A stretch of DNA of 64,000 nt. It comes from an uncultured Eubacteriales bacterium (lineage in GTDB: Bacteria; Bacillota; Clostridia; Christensenellales; Aristaeellaceae). Numbering within the stretch: position 1 is the stretch's first letter; every line of letters starts with the position of its first letter. Under the pieces are notes generated by a model. The model was not told where the DNA came from, did not search any database, and saw only the letters and a program-made list of their open reading frames with translations. Made by a program: the position numbers and the translations under genes. Shown here piece by piece: positions 34,841-44,624 of this stretch. The stretch spans positions 1 through 64,000 of the forward strand of contig CACYZW010000004.1 of the NCBI GenBank assembly GCA_902778995.1, read 5' to 3'.

Positions 34841-34869
34841 CGTTCATGGCGTGTCTGCTTCACAGTGCG

Positions 34870-34935
34870 CTTCTGTAAAGCCCTGGGAAGATGGCTGATA
34901 TTCAGCCGTCCGGCGTCGGTGCGTGTTTCCGGAGG
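34870..34935 (+). repeat. decayed copy D of the MITE-like repeat
   Basis: Shares AGATGGCTGATATTCAGCCGT with copy B (palindrome at 34893-34907) and a degraded right end (GTGCGTGTTTCC). The left end is not recognisable. Confidence 0.45.
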
Positions 34936-35027
34936 CACATTTTTACAGGACGCCGGTTTTGGGACACGTTGTAACTGAAATTTACGCACAAGTCATCGGC
35001 GCGTCAAGATTAATTTATGAAAACAAG

Positions 35028-35056
35028 TTGGTTTTTAACCGCTTTTGTATTATAAT
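35028..35056 (+). promoter_or_regulatory. cdaA-cdaR promoter
   Basis: TTGGTT (35028-35033), 17 bases, perfect TATAAT (35051-35056). Confidence 0.65.
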
Positions 35057-35094
35057 AATTTGTGGGATAGAATATGAGGACGGAGGTGGCAAAC

Positions 35095-35973
35095 GTGGTG
35101 CAGCTTCGGGAGATGTTTTCCTCCATCGGCGCGCTGTTTACCAATCTCTTTGAACATCCGGATTGGCATAATCTCGTTGACGTCGCCATACTGGCGGTTT
35201 TGATATACAATGTCATCAAGCTGGTCATGCATACCCGGTCAAATTCCCTGTTCAAGGGCATCGCCGTGGTGCTGATTATGGCCTGGCTGTCCTCCCTGCT
35301 GCGCTTCAACGCGGTTTCCTGGCTCCTCAACCAGATCATCAGCATGGGCCTGCTGGTGCTGGTCATACTGTTCCAGCCGGAGTTCCGGCGCGGCCTGGAC
35401 CAGATCGGGCGGTCGAAGCTCATGCGCAGGATGTTTGGCCCTTCCGCGCGTCGGGAGGAAACCGAACAGATCGAAAAGCCGGTGACGGAAATCGTGCGGG
35501 CGATGACCGACATGGCGCGCAAGAAGATCGGCGCGCTGATCGTCATCGAACGCGTGACTGGCCTGGGAGACGTCATCGAGTCGGGCACGCGGGTGGACGC
35601 GGAGATCTCCGCGCCGCTGATTGAAAACATATTCGAACCGAATACGCCGCTGCACGACGGGGCAATGATCATACGCAACCGGCGCATCAACGCCGCGGCA
35701 TGTATCCTGCCGCTTTCTGCCGATCCCTCCATCAGCCGGGATCTGGGCACGCGCCACCGCGCTGCCATCGGCATCACAGAGACCACGGACGCCGTTTCCC
35801 TGATCGTATCCGAGGAGACGGGTATCATCTCCATGGCCAGAGAGGGCCGGATCACCCGCCATCTGGACGCGCGCTCGCTGAACATACTGCTGACCGAGCT
35901 GTTTACGCCGGAGCGCAACATGTATTCCTGGTTGAGCACATTGCGCAGGGAGGGGCAGGGCGATGAAGAATAA
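35095..35973 (+). CDS. cdaA: membrane diadenylate cyclase CdaA
   Basis: Makes cyclic di-AMP, which controls potassium, osmotic and cell-wall homeostasis. 292 aa with three N-terminal membrane helices (about residues 20-100) and a DAC domain whose DGA (LHDGAMI) and RHR (GTRHRAAIG) motifs are intact. Start at GTG 35095, 8 bases after GGAGG; the ATG at 35074 lies before that site. It overlaps cdaR by 11 bases. Confidence 0.95.
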   Translation: MVQLREMFSSIGALFTNLFEHPDWHNLVDVAILAVLIYNVIKLVMHTRSNSLFKGIAVVLIMAWLSSLLRFNAVSWLLNQIISMGLLVLVILFQPEFRRGLDQIGRSKLMRRMFGPSARREETEQIEKPVTEIVRAMTDMARKKIGALIVIERVTGLGDVIESGTRVDAEISAPLIENIFEPNTPLHDGAMIIRNRRINAAACILPLSADPSISRDLGTRHRAAIGITETTDAVSLIVSEETGIISMAREGRITRHLDARSLNILLTELFTPERNMYSWLSTLRREGQGDEE

Positions 35974-37333
35974 GCTGGTCGAACTGCGCGAAAGGCTGTT
36001 TGCGAGCCGGTTTTATAAGAAATCGCCCCGGCCGGTGCGATGGATCATCGGCTCGCTGTCCAACAACCTGGGCTACAAGCTGCTTTCGCTGCTGCTGGCC
36101 ATACTGCTGTGGAACTATGTGATCGCGACGAATACGTCGATCACCCGGAACAAGACGATCTTTAACCTGAACGGAACCGTCAGCGGCCTTTCCACGCTGG
36201 CGGACAACAGGCTGGCCCTGGCCGAAAGCCCGGAGGAAAAGCTGTCGGGCATTTCGGTAACGGTTGAAGCCCCACAGGCGGACTATTCCAGGGTTTCCGC
36301 AGACAACGTGCAGGTGGCGCTGGATCTGTCCAGCGTGCGGGCGACCGGCACCCAGGAGGTACCCCTGCGCGCCACGTCCAGCTATGGACGGGTGCGCGGC
36401 ATCAGCCCGGAGACACTCACGCTGTCTTTTGAAAGCCTGGATTCCAGAAACGTGGCCGTCAATACCATCCTTGTGGGCGAAACCGACGGCTACTGGTACA
36501 ACGTCAGCCGCACCAACCCCTCCATATTGACGATTTCAGGCGCGGCCTCCGTGGTGCAGAGCATCACATCCGCCAGGGTCGTGGTGGATGTCACGGGCAT
36601 GACCAGCTCGACCATTACGGCGCGGCCCTACGTGCTGCTGGACGCTGCGGGCCATGATATTCCGCAGGACATGCTGAACTGCTCGACATCCTCTATTTCC
36701 GTCAGCATTGACATCTATCCCTGCCGCGATATCCCCGTGTCCACGGATCCGCAAAACGTCATCACCGGCATACCCGCGCCGGGCTATGAGGTGCAGAACG
36801 TGACGATTCAGCCTCAGAGCATACAGGTGGCCGCCGACCAGGAGCTGCTGGACAGCCTGGAGCAGCTGGTGATCGAGCCGGTATCGGTGCAGAACGCGGC
36901 TCAGAGCTTTTCGGCAAAATCCACGGTGACGCAGCTTTCGGATTTCAAGAACGTATCCAGCGAACAGGTCTACGTGAACGTGACCATCGTCGAGGAAAGC
37001 GTCACGGAATATGTGGACAACGTCAAGGTCATGTTTACGGGCAAAGCCGATAACCTGGTCGCGAGCTACGACCAGCTGAGCGTGGAGGTCACAGGCCCGC
37101 GCAGCGCCGTGGAGCGGCTGCGGGAGGAGGGCGTGGTCGTCACCGTGGATGTGACGGGGCTCAAGGAGGGCTATTATATCCTCTCGCCGAGCATCGATGC
37201 CTCAGCCTACGAGGGCTTCGAGATCATGAGCGAGGCGGCGTCCGTCACGCTGACGGACATCAGTTATACCGAACCCGATGAAAACGAAGGCGAAGAAGCG
37301 GCCGACGACGAGTCGGCGACGGACCTTGAATGA
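35963..37333 (+). CDS. cdaR: CdaA regulator, YbbR-domain protein
   Basis: 456 aa, one N-terminal membrane helix (about residues 38-56), then four YbbR repeats on the outer face and an acidic tail (DENEGEEAADDESATDLE). CdaR binds and modulates CdaA, and the 11-base overlap of the genes is typical. In many Firmicutes glmM follows as a third gene; here it does not. Confidence 0.92.
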   Translation: MKNKLVELRERLFASRFYKKSPRPVRWIIGSLSNNLGYKLLSLLLAILLWNYVIATNTSITRNKTIFNLNGTVSGLSTLADNRLALAESPEEKLSGISVTVEAPQADYSRVSADNVQVALDLSSVRATGTQEVPLRATSSYGRVRGISPETLTLSFESLDSRNVAVNTILVGETDGYWYNVSRTNPSILTISGAASVVQSITSARVVVDVTGMTSSTITARPYVLLDAAGHDIPQDMLNCSTSSISVSIDIYPCRDIPVSTDPQNVITGIPAPGYEVQNVTIQPQSIQVAADQELLDSLEQLVIEPVSVQNAAQSFSAKSTVTQLSDFKNVSSEQVYVNVTIVEESVTEYVDNVKVMFTGKADNLVASYDQLSVEVTGPRSAVERLREEGVVVTVDVTGLKEGYYILSPSIDASAYEGFEIMSEAASVTLTDISYTEPDENEGEEAADDESATDLE

Positions 37334-37378
37334 CAACGGCGGCGGGCGAACCGCTGCCGGGAGGCAAATGTATAGATT

Positions 37379-38104
37379 ATGACAATCAGTGGATATTCCA
37401 ATGCGATCGTCGACGTAATGCTCGGCTGGCTGAAGGGCCTGGCGAACTGGGTGCTCAGGCTTTTCAACCTTGCGGGCAGCGTCAACGGCAACCCGCTGCT
37501 GTGGCTGTCGAACAACTGGTCGAAGCTGCTGATCTTTTTCCTGGCGCTGGGGATCATACTGGATCTGCTGATCTGGCTGATCCGGTGGCGCCCCTACTGG
37601 GTTTGGTTCAGGAAGGAGCGCGTAATCGTCAACGACGACCGCTTTTTCATCAATGCCGACATCGACAGGGCGGACGACTGGGAGGGCGACCTCGCCTCCA
37701 ATTGGGACGAGCACGACTATGTGGTGGCCAGCACCGTGGTCAGGCGGCAGGAGGGCCAGCCGGACCGTGACAGGGCGTCAAGGGACGGCAAGCGCACCGG
37801 CCGTGAGGGAAGGGCGCAGGCCTCCCGGCGACGCCCCGAGGGTACAAAGGTCAAACGGCATGCCGGGGGCGCTGAAAGGTCGCCGTCCAAAAACAAATCC
37901 GGAACGCGCGTCAGCGACAGCAGCGCCCGCGCCCCGGAGGAAAGCGCCCACAGGCCGGAGAACATATTTGCCACGAGGCTCAAGCGGCGCGATGTTTCCG
38001 ACAGCTACGAGGACGAGGTCTTCAATGTGTCCAACCTTCCGGTGTACGAAGGTTCCGATACTGGCGCCAGAGGCCCTCGCAAACCCCGCCGCAGGCGGAA
38101 GTAA
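37379..38104 (+). CDS. membrane-anchored protein with basic disordered tail, unknown
   Basis: 241 aa. One or two hydrophobic helices (about residues 15-35 and 47-68), an aromatic stretch RWRPYWVWF, then a long, low-complexity region rich in Arg, Ser, Lys and Glu, ending PRKPRRRRK. No family recognised. It follows cdaR by 45 bases and is probably co-transcribed, so a role in envelope or c-di-AMP physiology is possible but unproven. The ribosome binding site GGGAGG lies unusually far (about 13 bases) from ATG 37379. Confidence 0.65.
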   Translation: MTISGYSNAIVDVMLGWLKGLANWVLRLFNLAGSVNGNPLLWLSNNWSKLLIFFLALGIILDLLIWLIRWRPYWVWFRKERVIVNDDRFFINADIDRADDWEGDLASNWDEHDYVVASTVVRRQEGQPDRDRASRDGKRTGREGRAQASRRRPEGTKVKRHAGGAERSPSKNKSGTRVSDSSARAPEESAHRPENIFATRLKRRDVSDSYEDEVFNVSNLPVYEGSDTGARGPRKPRRRRK

Positions 38105-38131
38105 AATAGTCTGAAAGGGGAGAGAACGGCG

Positions 38132-38773
38132 TTGCAGAAGCGCATACTGTGCTATGGCGATTCCAATACCTACGGATATATACCCACCGGCGGGCGCTAT
38201 GACGCGCATACCCGCTGGCCGATGCGCATGCAGGCGCTGCTGGGCGACGGCTACGCCGTGATCGAGGAGGGCTTCAACGGGCGAACCTGCGTGTTCGACG
38301 ACCCGGTGGAGGGGGGCTACAAGAGCGGCGTCAAATACCTGCCGCCCTGCCTGATGTCCCATAACCCGCTGGACGCCGTGTTGATCATGCTGGGCAGCAA
38401 CGACACCAAGGCGCGCTTTGGCATGTCGCCCATGACCATCGGCCAGAGCATGATGCAGCTGGTGCGCACAGCCAAGCAATACGCGGTGAACGAGGCGGGG
38501 GAGACGGCGCGCGTCATCGTCGTCGCGCCGCCGAAGATACTGGACAATCTGATGCAGACCCGGCACGGAGAATGCTTCGGCGAACAGGCCATCGCCGTTT
38601 CCGCCGGACTGTCCAGGGAATTGAGGCGCATCTCAAAGCTCATGCGCTGTGACTTCTTCGACGCCGTGCCCTACGCCGAGGTCTCGCCTCTGGACGCTGT
38701 GCACATGACCGAACGGGGACACCTTCGTTTGGCGGAGGCTTTGGCGGAGAAGGTCAGGCGCGAGCTTGGATGA
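38132..38773 (+). CDS. SGNH/GDSL hydrolase
   Basis: 213 aa, TTG start after AGGGGAGAG. SGNH blocks: YGDSNTYG (Ser10 nucleophile), EGFNGRT, MLGSNDTK (block III Asn), and DAVHMTERGH (block V Asp/His). Similar proteins are esterases or deacetylases acting on small esters or carbohydrates. No signal peptide, so cytoplasmic. The cdaR-linked gene ends 27 bases upstream. Confidence 0.85.
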   Translation: MQKRILCYGDSNTYGYIPTGGRYDAHTRWPMRMQALLGDGYAVIEEGFNGRTCVFDDPVEGGYKSGVKYLPPCLMSHNPLDAVLIMLGSNDTKARFGMSPMTIGQSMMQLVRTAKQYAVNEAGETARVIVVAPPKILDNLMQTRHGECFGEQAIAVSAGLSRELRRISKLMRCDFFDAVPYAEVSPLDAVHMTERGHLRLAEALAEKVRRELG

Positions 38774-38825
38774 ATATAACCGTCGACACACAGAACAGAC
38801 CAACACAAATACAGGAGGATCGATT

Positions 38826-39905
38826 ATGAAGCGAATTCTGACGCTTGTCCTGGCGCTGCTGCTGGCGCTCTCTACGTGGGGCGCTGCCCTGGCCGTCAAC
38901 GAGGACGTTGAAGGCGAGCTGGTGATCTACACCTCGATGTATCCCTTCGCCATCGACATGATGGACGCGGCGATCAAGGCGGAGTTTCCGAACCTGACCC
39001 CCGGCGTGGACGGCAGCTTCTTCTTCTATTCCGGAACCAGCAAGCTGATCACCAAGATCTACGGCGAGATGGGGGACAACCGGGATCAGCCCCTGGACTG
39101 CGACATGTTCATGGTGGCCGAGCCGGCCTTCTCGCTGGAGATGAAGGACTACGGCTATCTGCACGATTTCGAGATCGAGGGCGCCGAAAACCTGCTGCGC
39201 TTCCCCTGCGATCCGGAAGGCTACTGGTATCCGGCGCGGGTGTGCAACATGGTGCTGGCCTACAACCCCGAGATGGTGGACGCCTGGGCCGCCAAGGGGG
39301 TCAGCATTCCCAAGTCCTTCAAGGATTTCGCCTGCGACCCGGCGCTGAAGGGCTACATATCCATGGGCGATCCCCTGACCAGCGGCACGGCCTATGCGGC
39401 GGTGTGCGCGCTGCTGGACAAATACGGCGAGGATTATCTGGACAAGCTGGGCCAGAACCGCGTGATGCGCGAATCCGGCTCCACGGCCATCGCCAAGCTG
39501 CAAAGCGGCGAATGCGCGGCCATCATGATTCTGGAGGAATCCATCCTCAAATACATCGACGACGAGGCCCAGAACGGCAACGAGGTCTCCAACGTCGAGG
39601 TCATCTATCCCGAGGACGGCGTGGTGCTGATTCCCTCCACGGTGATGATCGTGGCCGAGGAATACTCGAAGAACGTGAACACCGAGGCCGCCGAGGCTGT
39701 GGCCCAATGGCTGCTGACCGAGGACGCCCAGAAGCTGATCCTGAAGGGCTATATGCACTCCGTCCTGGCCGGCATGAAGGATTATCCCGCCCATTCCGTG
39801 GACACCGACAGCCTGATCGCAAAGGATATCGGCGTGGACTGGGAGAAGGCCTATCACGAGCGCGAGCAGATCAACGCGCTCTGGACCGAAAAGGTGACCC
39901 AATAG
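38826..39905 (+). CDS. ABC transporter substrate-binding protein, Fe3+/phosphonate/polyamine type
   Basis: 359 aa. Signal peptide (residues 1-23) without a lipobox. Periplasmic-binding-protein fold resembling ferric-ion/2-aminoethylphosphonate binders: GELVIYTSMYP, FFFYSGTSKLITKIY, WYPARVCNMVLAYNPEMV, GDPLTSGTAYAA, MRESGSTAIAKLQSGE. AGGAGG precedes ATG 38826. First gene of a three-gene import operon. The ligand cannot be read from the sequence. Confidence 0.85.
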   Translation: MKRILTLVLALLLALSTWGAALAVNEDVEGELVIYTSMYPFAIDMMDAAIKAEFPNLTPGVDGSFFFYSGTSKLITKIYGEMGDNRDQPLDCDMFMVAEPAFSLEMKDYGYLHDFEIEGAENLLRFPCDPEGYWYPARVCNMVLAYNPEMVDAWAAKGVSIPKSFKDFACDPALKGYISMGDPLTSGTAYAAVCALLDKYGEDYLDKLGQNRVMRESGSTAIAKLQSGECAAIMILEESILKYIDDEAQNGNEVSNVEVIYPEDGVVLIPSTVMIVAEEYSKNVNTEAAEAVAQWLLTEDAQKLILKGYMHSVLAGMKDYPAHSVDTDSLIAKDIGVDWEKAYHEREQINALWTEKVTQ

Positions 39906-39950
39906 AGAAGCGCTTCGGAAGCGCAAGACCGATTGGAAAGGGTGAAGGCG

Positions 39951-42422
39951 TTGCAAAGGGACAGGGCGCCCGTGGTGGCAAAGCTCGTATTGGCGCTGGT
40001 GTTCGCGCTGGGCGCGGCACTGGTGTTCATGGGTTACAGGGGACAGGTTCAGTTCGCTACCTCCGGGTTCAGCTCTGAGGGTGGCTTTGAGGCCGTCTAC
40101 GCCCTGTCCCGCAGCGTTTCGAACGCATGGAGCGACGTAATTGCGCCCCAGTTGGGCGCGCTGTCCGAACAGGACCGTGAAAGCCTTGACGCTCAGGCGC
40201 TGCAATTGCTTGAGGCGGCGTGGGACAGCCATCGAGAAGGCGCGGGCGGGGAAGCCCGCGCCCTTGTAGACGATGCCGGGTCCAACGGCGAGGAGATGAC
40301 CTGGAAGCTGCTGCACGCCGCCTATCTGGTCAACGGCCCCAAGGTGAGCTCGGCCGGCCGAAAGGCAATCGTCGCGGCGCGGGGCGACGCGGCTTCCGAG
40401 CTTCGCGCAGCGCTGCTTCGGTGCATGCTGGACGACAGCGTCCCTGTGCCCGAGGCGGCTGTAAAAATCACGGACAAGGCCGAAGGCGAGGCGCGAAGGG
40501 CGGCGCTGGTCCAGGCGCTTTTCGTGTCCGCCGGCGCGGAGGACGCATCTCTGACCGAGAACGTCAACGCCTTCAAAAAGGGCGTGCGCAACAAGAACAG
40601 CCAGCTCGAGGCCTATCGCATGATGGCCGGCGGGGGCGGGTCCTGGCTTTGGAAGGTCATCGTCGGCAACAGCCGGACGGTGATGCTCGTTGGAACGGCG
40701 CTGATGGTGGACATGCTGCTGCTTTGCTTCCTCATGGCCTCCGAACGGCGCTGGACGTTCGATGTCAAATGGATCGTCATGCTGCTGATCATCGATTTTC
40801 TGCTGATTTTCCAGCTGCTGCCCATGGTGTTCATCGTGGGCAAGGCCCTTTTCCCGGAGGGATCCCTCACCCTGGAGACGATTCGCCGGCTCTACACCTA
40901 TCCGCTGAATCTGGATGCCCTGAAGAATACCTTCATTGCCGCCTTTGCCACGATGCTGCTGGGCACGGCCATCGCCTTTCCGCTGGCCTGGCTGGTGGGC
41001 CGGACGAATCTCTATGGCCGAAAATTCTTCCGGGCGCTGTTTGTGGTCACCTACATGGTGCCGCCCTACGTTGGCGCCATGGCGTGGCTGCGGCTGATGA
41101 ACCCCAACGTCGGTACCGTCAACCAGTGGCTGCGGGCGCTGCTTCAACTCAGCGACGCGCCCGGCCCGCTGAACGTGTATACGCTGCCGGGGATGATCTG
41201 GGTGCTGACCACCTTCTACTATCCCTATGCCTTCATCACCATCAGCCGGGCCATGGAGAAGATGGACCCGACGCTGGAGGAAGCCAGCCGCATCTGCGGC
41301 GCTTCGCCGGTCAGGACGCTGTTGACCGTCACGCTGCCCATGATGATGCCATCGCTGATTGCCGGGGCGCTGCTGGTGTTCATCGCGGCGGCCAGCTGCT
41401 ACGGCATACCCTCGATCATCGGCACGCCGGGCAACGTCAACATGGTCACCACGCGCATCGTGGAATACGTTTCCCTGGGCCAGCAGGGCATCAACGACGC
41501 CACGGCCCTGTCGGTGTTTTTGATGTTCATGGCCATCGTGATACTGTTCATTTCCGACGTGGTCCTGGCGCGGCGGCAGTATATCACCGTGTCGGGCAAG
41601 TCGGTCAATCCCTCCGTCGTGCATCTGCGGCGCTGGCGTTGGCCGCTGACGGTGGCGGTGTCGCTGTTTGCGGTGGTCGTGGTGCTGCTGCCCTTCGCGA
41701 CGATACTGGCGACCTCCTTCAAGATCGACGTCGGCAAGGGCGTGTTTGCGCCGCGCAACTTCACCCTTGCCAACTGGACGACGGTGTTCGCCCGGGCGGA
41801 GACCCTGGGCTGTCTCAAGAATTCGCTGATATTCGCGTCGGTGGCGGCCACGGTGGGCCTGGTCATCGCCTGCACCATGAGCTATCTGCTGCAGCGCACC
41901 TCCATACGGGGCAGGAGCATTCCCAATTTCCTGATTACACTGGGCTCCGGCACCCCCTCGGTGGTCATCGCCCTTGGCCTGATCATGACCATGCGCGGCA
42001 ACTTCGGCATCGACATCTACGGCACCGCCTGGATACTGATCGTCGCCTACATGGTCAAGTACCTGATGATGGGCATGCGCACGGTGGTGTCGGCCATGAG
42101 CCAGATCCATGTCTCCCTGGAGGAATGCAGCCAGGTTGCCGGGGCGAGCTGGCTGACGACCATGCGGCGCATCACCGCGCCGCTGATCTTCCCGTCCATC
42201 GCGGCGGGCTGGTTCCTGATATTCATCCCCAGCTTTTACGAGCTGTCCATGACCACGCTGCTGTATTCCAGCACCACCAAGACCATCGGCGTGCAGCTGC
42301 ACGAGTATTGGAGCTTCACCAGCCAGCCCATGAGCTGCGCGATGGCCTTCGGCATACTGATGATCGTGGTGCTTTTGAATTTCGTGCTCAACCGGTTGAC
42401 CAGGGGAGAATTTTCGATATAG
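39951..42422 (+). CDS. fused ABC permease with extra N-terminal domain
   Basis: About 823 aa, an FbpB-like double permease: two membrane halves, each with a binding-protein-dependent transport motif (EEASRICGASP in the first, EECSQVAGASWL in the second). Unusually, between the first helix (about residues 10-28) and the second (about 240) lies a soluble region of about 200 residues rich in Ala, Glu and Arg. Start ambiguous: TTG 39951 has GGAAAGGGTG upstream; TTG 39933 and GTG 39942 are in frame. Second gene of the operon. Confidence 0.85.
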   Translation: MQRDRAPVVAKLVLALVFALGAALVFMGYRGQVQFATSGFSSEGGFEAVYALSRSVSNAWSDVIAPQLGALSEQDRESLDAQALQLLEAAWDSHREGAGGEARALVDDAGSNGEEMTWKLLHAAYLVNGPKVSSAGRKAIVAARGDAASELRAALLRCMLDDSVPVPEAAVKITDKAEGEARRAALVQALFVSAGAEDASLTENVNAFKKGVRNKNSQLEAYRMMAGGGGSWLWKVIVGNSRTVMLVGTALMVDMLLLCFLMASERRWTFDVKWIVMLLIIDFLLIFQLLPMVFIVGKALFPEGSLTLETIRRLYTYPLNLDALKNTFIAAFATMLLGTAIAFPLAWLVGRTNLYGRKFFRALFVVTYMVPPYVGAMAWLRLMNPNVGTVNQWLRALLQLSDAPGPLNVYTLPGMIWVLTTFYYPYAFITISRAMEKMDPTLEEASRICGASPVRTLLTVTLPMMMPSLIAGALLVFIAAASCYGIPSIIGTPGNVNMVTTRIVEYVSLGQQGINDATALSVFLMFMAIVILFISDVVLARRQYITVSGKSVNPSVVHLRRWRWPLTVAVSLFAVVVVLLPFATILATSFKIDVGKGVFAPRNFTLANWTTVFARAETLGCLKNSLIFASVAATVGLVIACTMSYLLQRTSIRGRSIPNFLITLGSGTPSVVIALGLIMTMRGNFGIDIYGTAWILIVAYMVKYLMMGMRTVVSAMSQIHVSLEECSQVAGASWLTTMRRITAPLIFPSIAAGWFLIFIPSFYELSMTTLLYSSTTKTIGVQLHEYWSFTSQPMSCAMAFGILMIVVLLNFVLNRLTRGEFSI

Positions 42423-42467
42423 AACGGGCGGCGGCGACAGAGCGTACCGCAGGAAAGGAATGTGCCG

Positions 42468-43541
42468 ATGGCTACCGTAACGATCAGGAAGGTCACCAAG
42501 GCGTTTGGCGACAACGTGGTGCTCCGGGAATTTGACCAGGTCTTTCGGGACGGGGAGTTTATTACGCTGCTGGGTCCCTCCGGCTGTGGGAAGACCACGA
42601 TGCTGCGCATCATCGCCGGCTTCGAGAAACCGACCGGGGGAGAGCTTTACATCGACGACGTGCTGATGTGCGGCGGAAAGACCTTCGTTCCGCCGGAAAA
42701 GCGGGGCATAGGCATGGTGTTTCAGAGCTATGCGGTCTGGCCCCACATGAACGTGTACGACAACGTGGCCTATCCGTTGACCATCCACAAGACCTCGAAG
42801 GAGGAGGCGCGCCGCCGCGTGGAGCGGGCGCTGGAAATCACCCATCTGAGCAGTTACGCCAAGCGCTTCCCGAACCAGATGTCCGGTGGCCAGCAGCAGC
42901 GCGTCGCCCTGGCCCGGGCGCTGGTGGCGGAGCCGAAGCTGCTGCTGCTGGACGAGCCCCTGTCCAACCTGGACGCAAAGCTGAGGGAATCCATGCGCTT
43001 CGAGATCAAGGAAATCCAGAAGCGCCTGGGGATTACCGTGGTATACGTCACCCACGATCAAACTGAGGCCATGGCCATGAGCGACCGCATCTTCGTGATC
43101 AATCGGGGCGTGGTGCAGCAGTGCGGCAGTCCGGAGGAGATCTACAACGCGCCTGTCAATCAGTTCGTAGCCGATTTTCTGGGAAATGTGGATTTTTTTA
43201 AGGGCGATGCATCGAACGGGCGCGTGGTCCTTCCGGCCATGGGCGGCCAGTCCATCCCCTACGACGGCCCCCGCACCGGAAAGGTGGATGTGGCGGTGCG
43301 CCCGGAAAACCTGGTGTTCAGCGAGGATGGGCCGCTTCAGGGCATACTGGAGACCCATTACTACCTTGGCGACGTGGACGACTGCCGCGTGCGCGTGGGC
43401 GACGCGCTGGTGCGCGTCATCACCAGCGGGTATGAACACCGGCATCGGCAGGCGGGACAGCCGGTGCGCCTGGCTGTGCGGGATTTCATGGTTTTCGAGG
43501 ACGACGGCTCGCTGGAGGAAATGCTTGAGATCCTGACGTGA
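42468..43541 (+). CDS. ABC transporter ATPase, PotA/FbpC type
   Basis: 357 aa. Walker A GPSGCGKTT, Q loop FQSYAVWPHM, signature MSGGQQQRVALARAL, Walker B LLLLDEPLSNLD, H loop VTHDQTEAM, then a C-terminal TOBE-like regulatory domain (about 240-350). ATG 42468 is 8 bases after AAAGGA; the GTG at 42462 is too close. It energises the preceding fused permease. A terminator follows. Confidence 0.93.
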   Translation: MATVTIRKVTKAFGDNVVLREFDQVFRDGEFITLLGPSGCGKTTMLRIIAGFEKPTGGELYIDDVLMCGGKTFVPPEKRGIGMVFQSYAVWPHMNVYDNVAYPLTIHKTSKEEARRRVERALEITHLSSYAKRFPNQMSGGQQQRVALARALVAEPKLLLLDEPLSNLDAKLRESMRFEIKEIQKRLGITVVYVTHDQTEAMAMSDRIFVINRGVVQQCGSPEEIYNAPVNQFVADFLGNVDFFKGDASNGRVVLPAMGGQSIPYDGPRTGKVDVAVRPENLVFSEDGPLQGILETHYYLGDVDDCRVRVGDALVRVITSGYEHRHRQAGQPVRLAVRDFMVFEDDGSLEEMLEILT

Positions 43542-43592
43542 GCGCGGCGCATGCCATGTGCCAGATGGAAAATTAAGCAGATGTTAAATCAA

Positions 43593-43630
43593 ACGGAAGC
43601 ATCCCCCCGGGAGGCTTCCGGCTTTTTTTT
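43593..43630 (+). terminator. terminator of the first ABC operon
   Basis: Stem CGGAAGC/GCTTCCG extended by TCCC/GGGA, followed by eight T. Confidence 0.85.
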
Positions 43631-43638
43631 CGATCATT

Positions 43639-43644
43639 TATAAT
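43639..43644 (+). promoter_or_regulatory. possible -10 element of the Opp/Nik-like operon
   Basis: TATAAT in AT-rich DNA 40 bases before the first permease gene. The -35 region merges with the terminator T run. Confidence 0.35.
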
Positions 43645-43682
43645 AATATTATAGATTTAAGATCGGGGAGGGGAGAGAGGGC

Positions 43683-44624
43683 ATGAAACGCCACGTGCTT
43701 CGGCGGCTTCTGCAGCTGATCCCGATACTCATCGGCATCACCTTCCTCTCCTTTGCCATGATGCGCCTGGCGGGCAGCGACGCCGTGACGGAGATGTACG
43801 CCAACAAGGGCGCGGTCTCCCAGGAGGTCATCGACTTAAAGCGCGCGGAGCTGGGCCTGGACAAGCCCTTTATCACACAGTATTTCGGGTGGCTCTTCGG
43901 CATGCTCCGGGGGGATATGGGCGTCAGCTACGTCTCCGGGCGGGACGTATTCCAGACCTTCACATCGAAGCTCCCGGCGACGCTGCTGCTGACGGCGCTT
44001 TCGATCCTGCTGACCGTCGTCATTTCCATACCGCTGGGCGTGCTGGCGGCGGTGAGACACGATAAGATCACCGACTACGTCCTGCGCTTTCTGAGCTTCA
44101 TCGGCAATTCCCTGCCCAACTTCTTCGTGGCGCTGCTGCTGATGCAGCTGCTGGCCATCAAGCTGAACTGGCTGCCGGTCATTTCCAACGGCACCTCCAT
44201 CCGAAGCGCCATGATGCCGACGCTGACGCTGGCGATTTCCATGTCCGCCAAGTACATGCGCCAGGTGCGGGCGACGGTACTGGAGGAGATGAACAAGGAC
44301 TATGTCATCGGCGCGCAGGCGCGGGGCGTTCGCAACAGCGTCGTATTGTGGCGGAGCGTCATCAAGTCCTCGATGCTCACCATCATGACGCTGCTGGCGC
44401 TGTCCATCGGCAGCCTGCTGGGCGGCACGGCGATCATCGAATCCATATTCATGTGGGACGGCGTGGGCAAACTGGCCGTGGACGCCATCACCATGCGCGA
44501 CTATCCGCTGATCCAGGCCTATGTGGTTTGGATGGCGGTGATCTATGTACTGGTGAACCTGATCACCGACCTGCTCTATCACGCCCTCGACCCGAGAATC
44601 AGACTGGGGGCGTTCGACGGATGA
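43683..44624 (+). CDS. ABC permease, OppB/DppB/NikB type
   Basis: 313 aa, six helices. Opens MKRHVLRRLLQLIPILIGIT, the family N-terminus, with AGSDAVTEMYANKGAV, GDMGVSYVSGRDV, and the EAA-like loop GAQARGVRNSVVLWRSVI. AGGGGAGAG precedes ATG 43683. First of five transporter genes (two permeases, two ATPases, binding protein), and it overlaps the next gene by four bases (ATGA). Confidence 0.93.
   Translation: MKRHVLRRLLQLIPILIGITFLSFAMMRLAGSDAVTEMYANKGAVSQEVIDLKRAELGLDKPFITQYFGWLFGMLRGDMGVSYVSGRDVFQTFTSKLPATLLLTALSILLTVVISIPLGVLAAVRHDKITDYVLRFLSFIGNSLPNFFVALLLMQLLAIKLNWLPVISNGTSIRSAMMPTLTLAISMSAKYMRQVRATVLEEMNKDYVIGAQARGVRNSVVLWRSVIKSSMLTIMTLLALSIGSLLGGTAIIESIFMWDGVGKLAVDAITMRDYPLIQAYVVWMAVIYVLVNLITDLLYHALDPRIRLGAFDG

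Noticed and set aside
38754..43445. An uninterrupted minus-strand frame of more than 1,500 codons across the first ABC operon
   Set aside because: It is antisense to three well-recognised genes, has no ribosome binding site or family motifs and an extreme Ala/His/Gly composition, as expected for the shadow of GC-rich codons.
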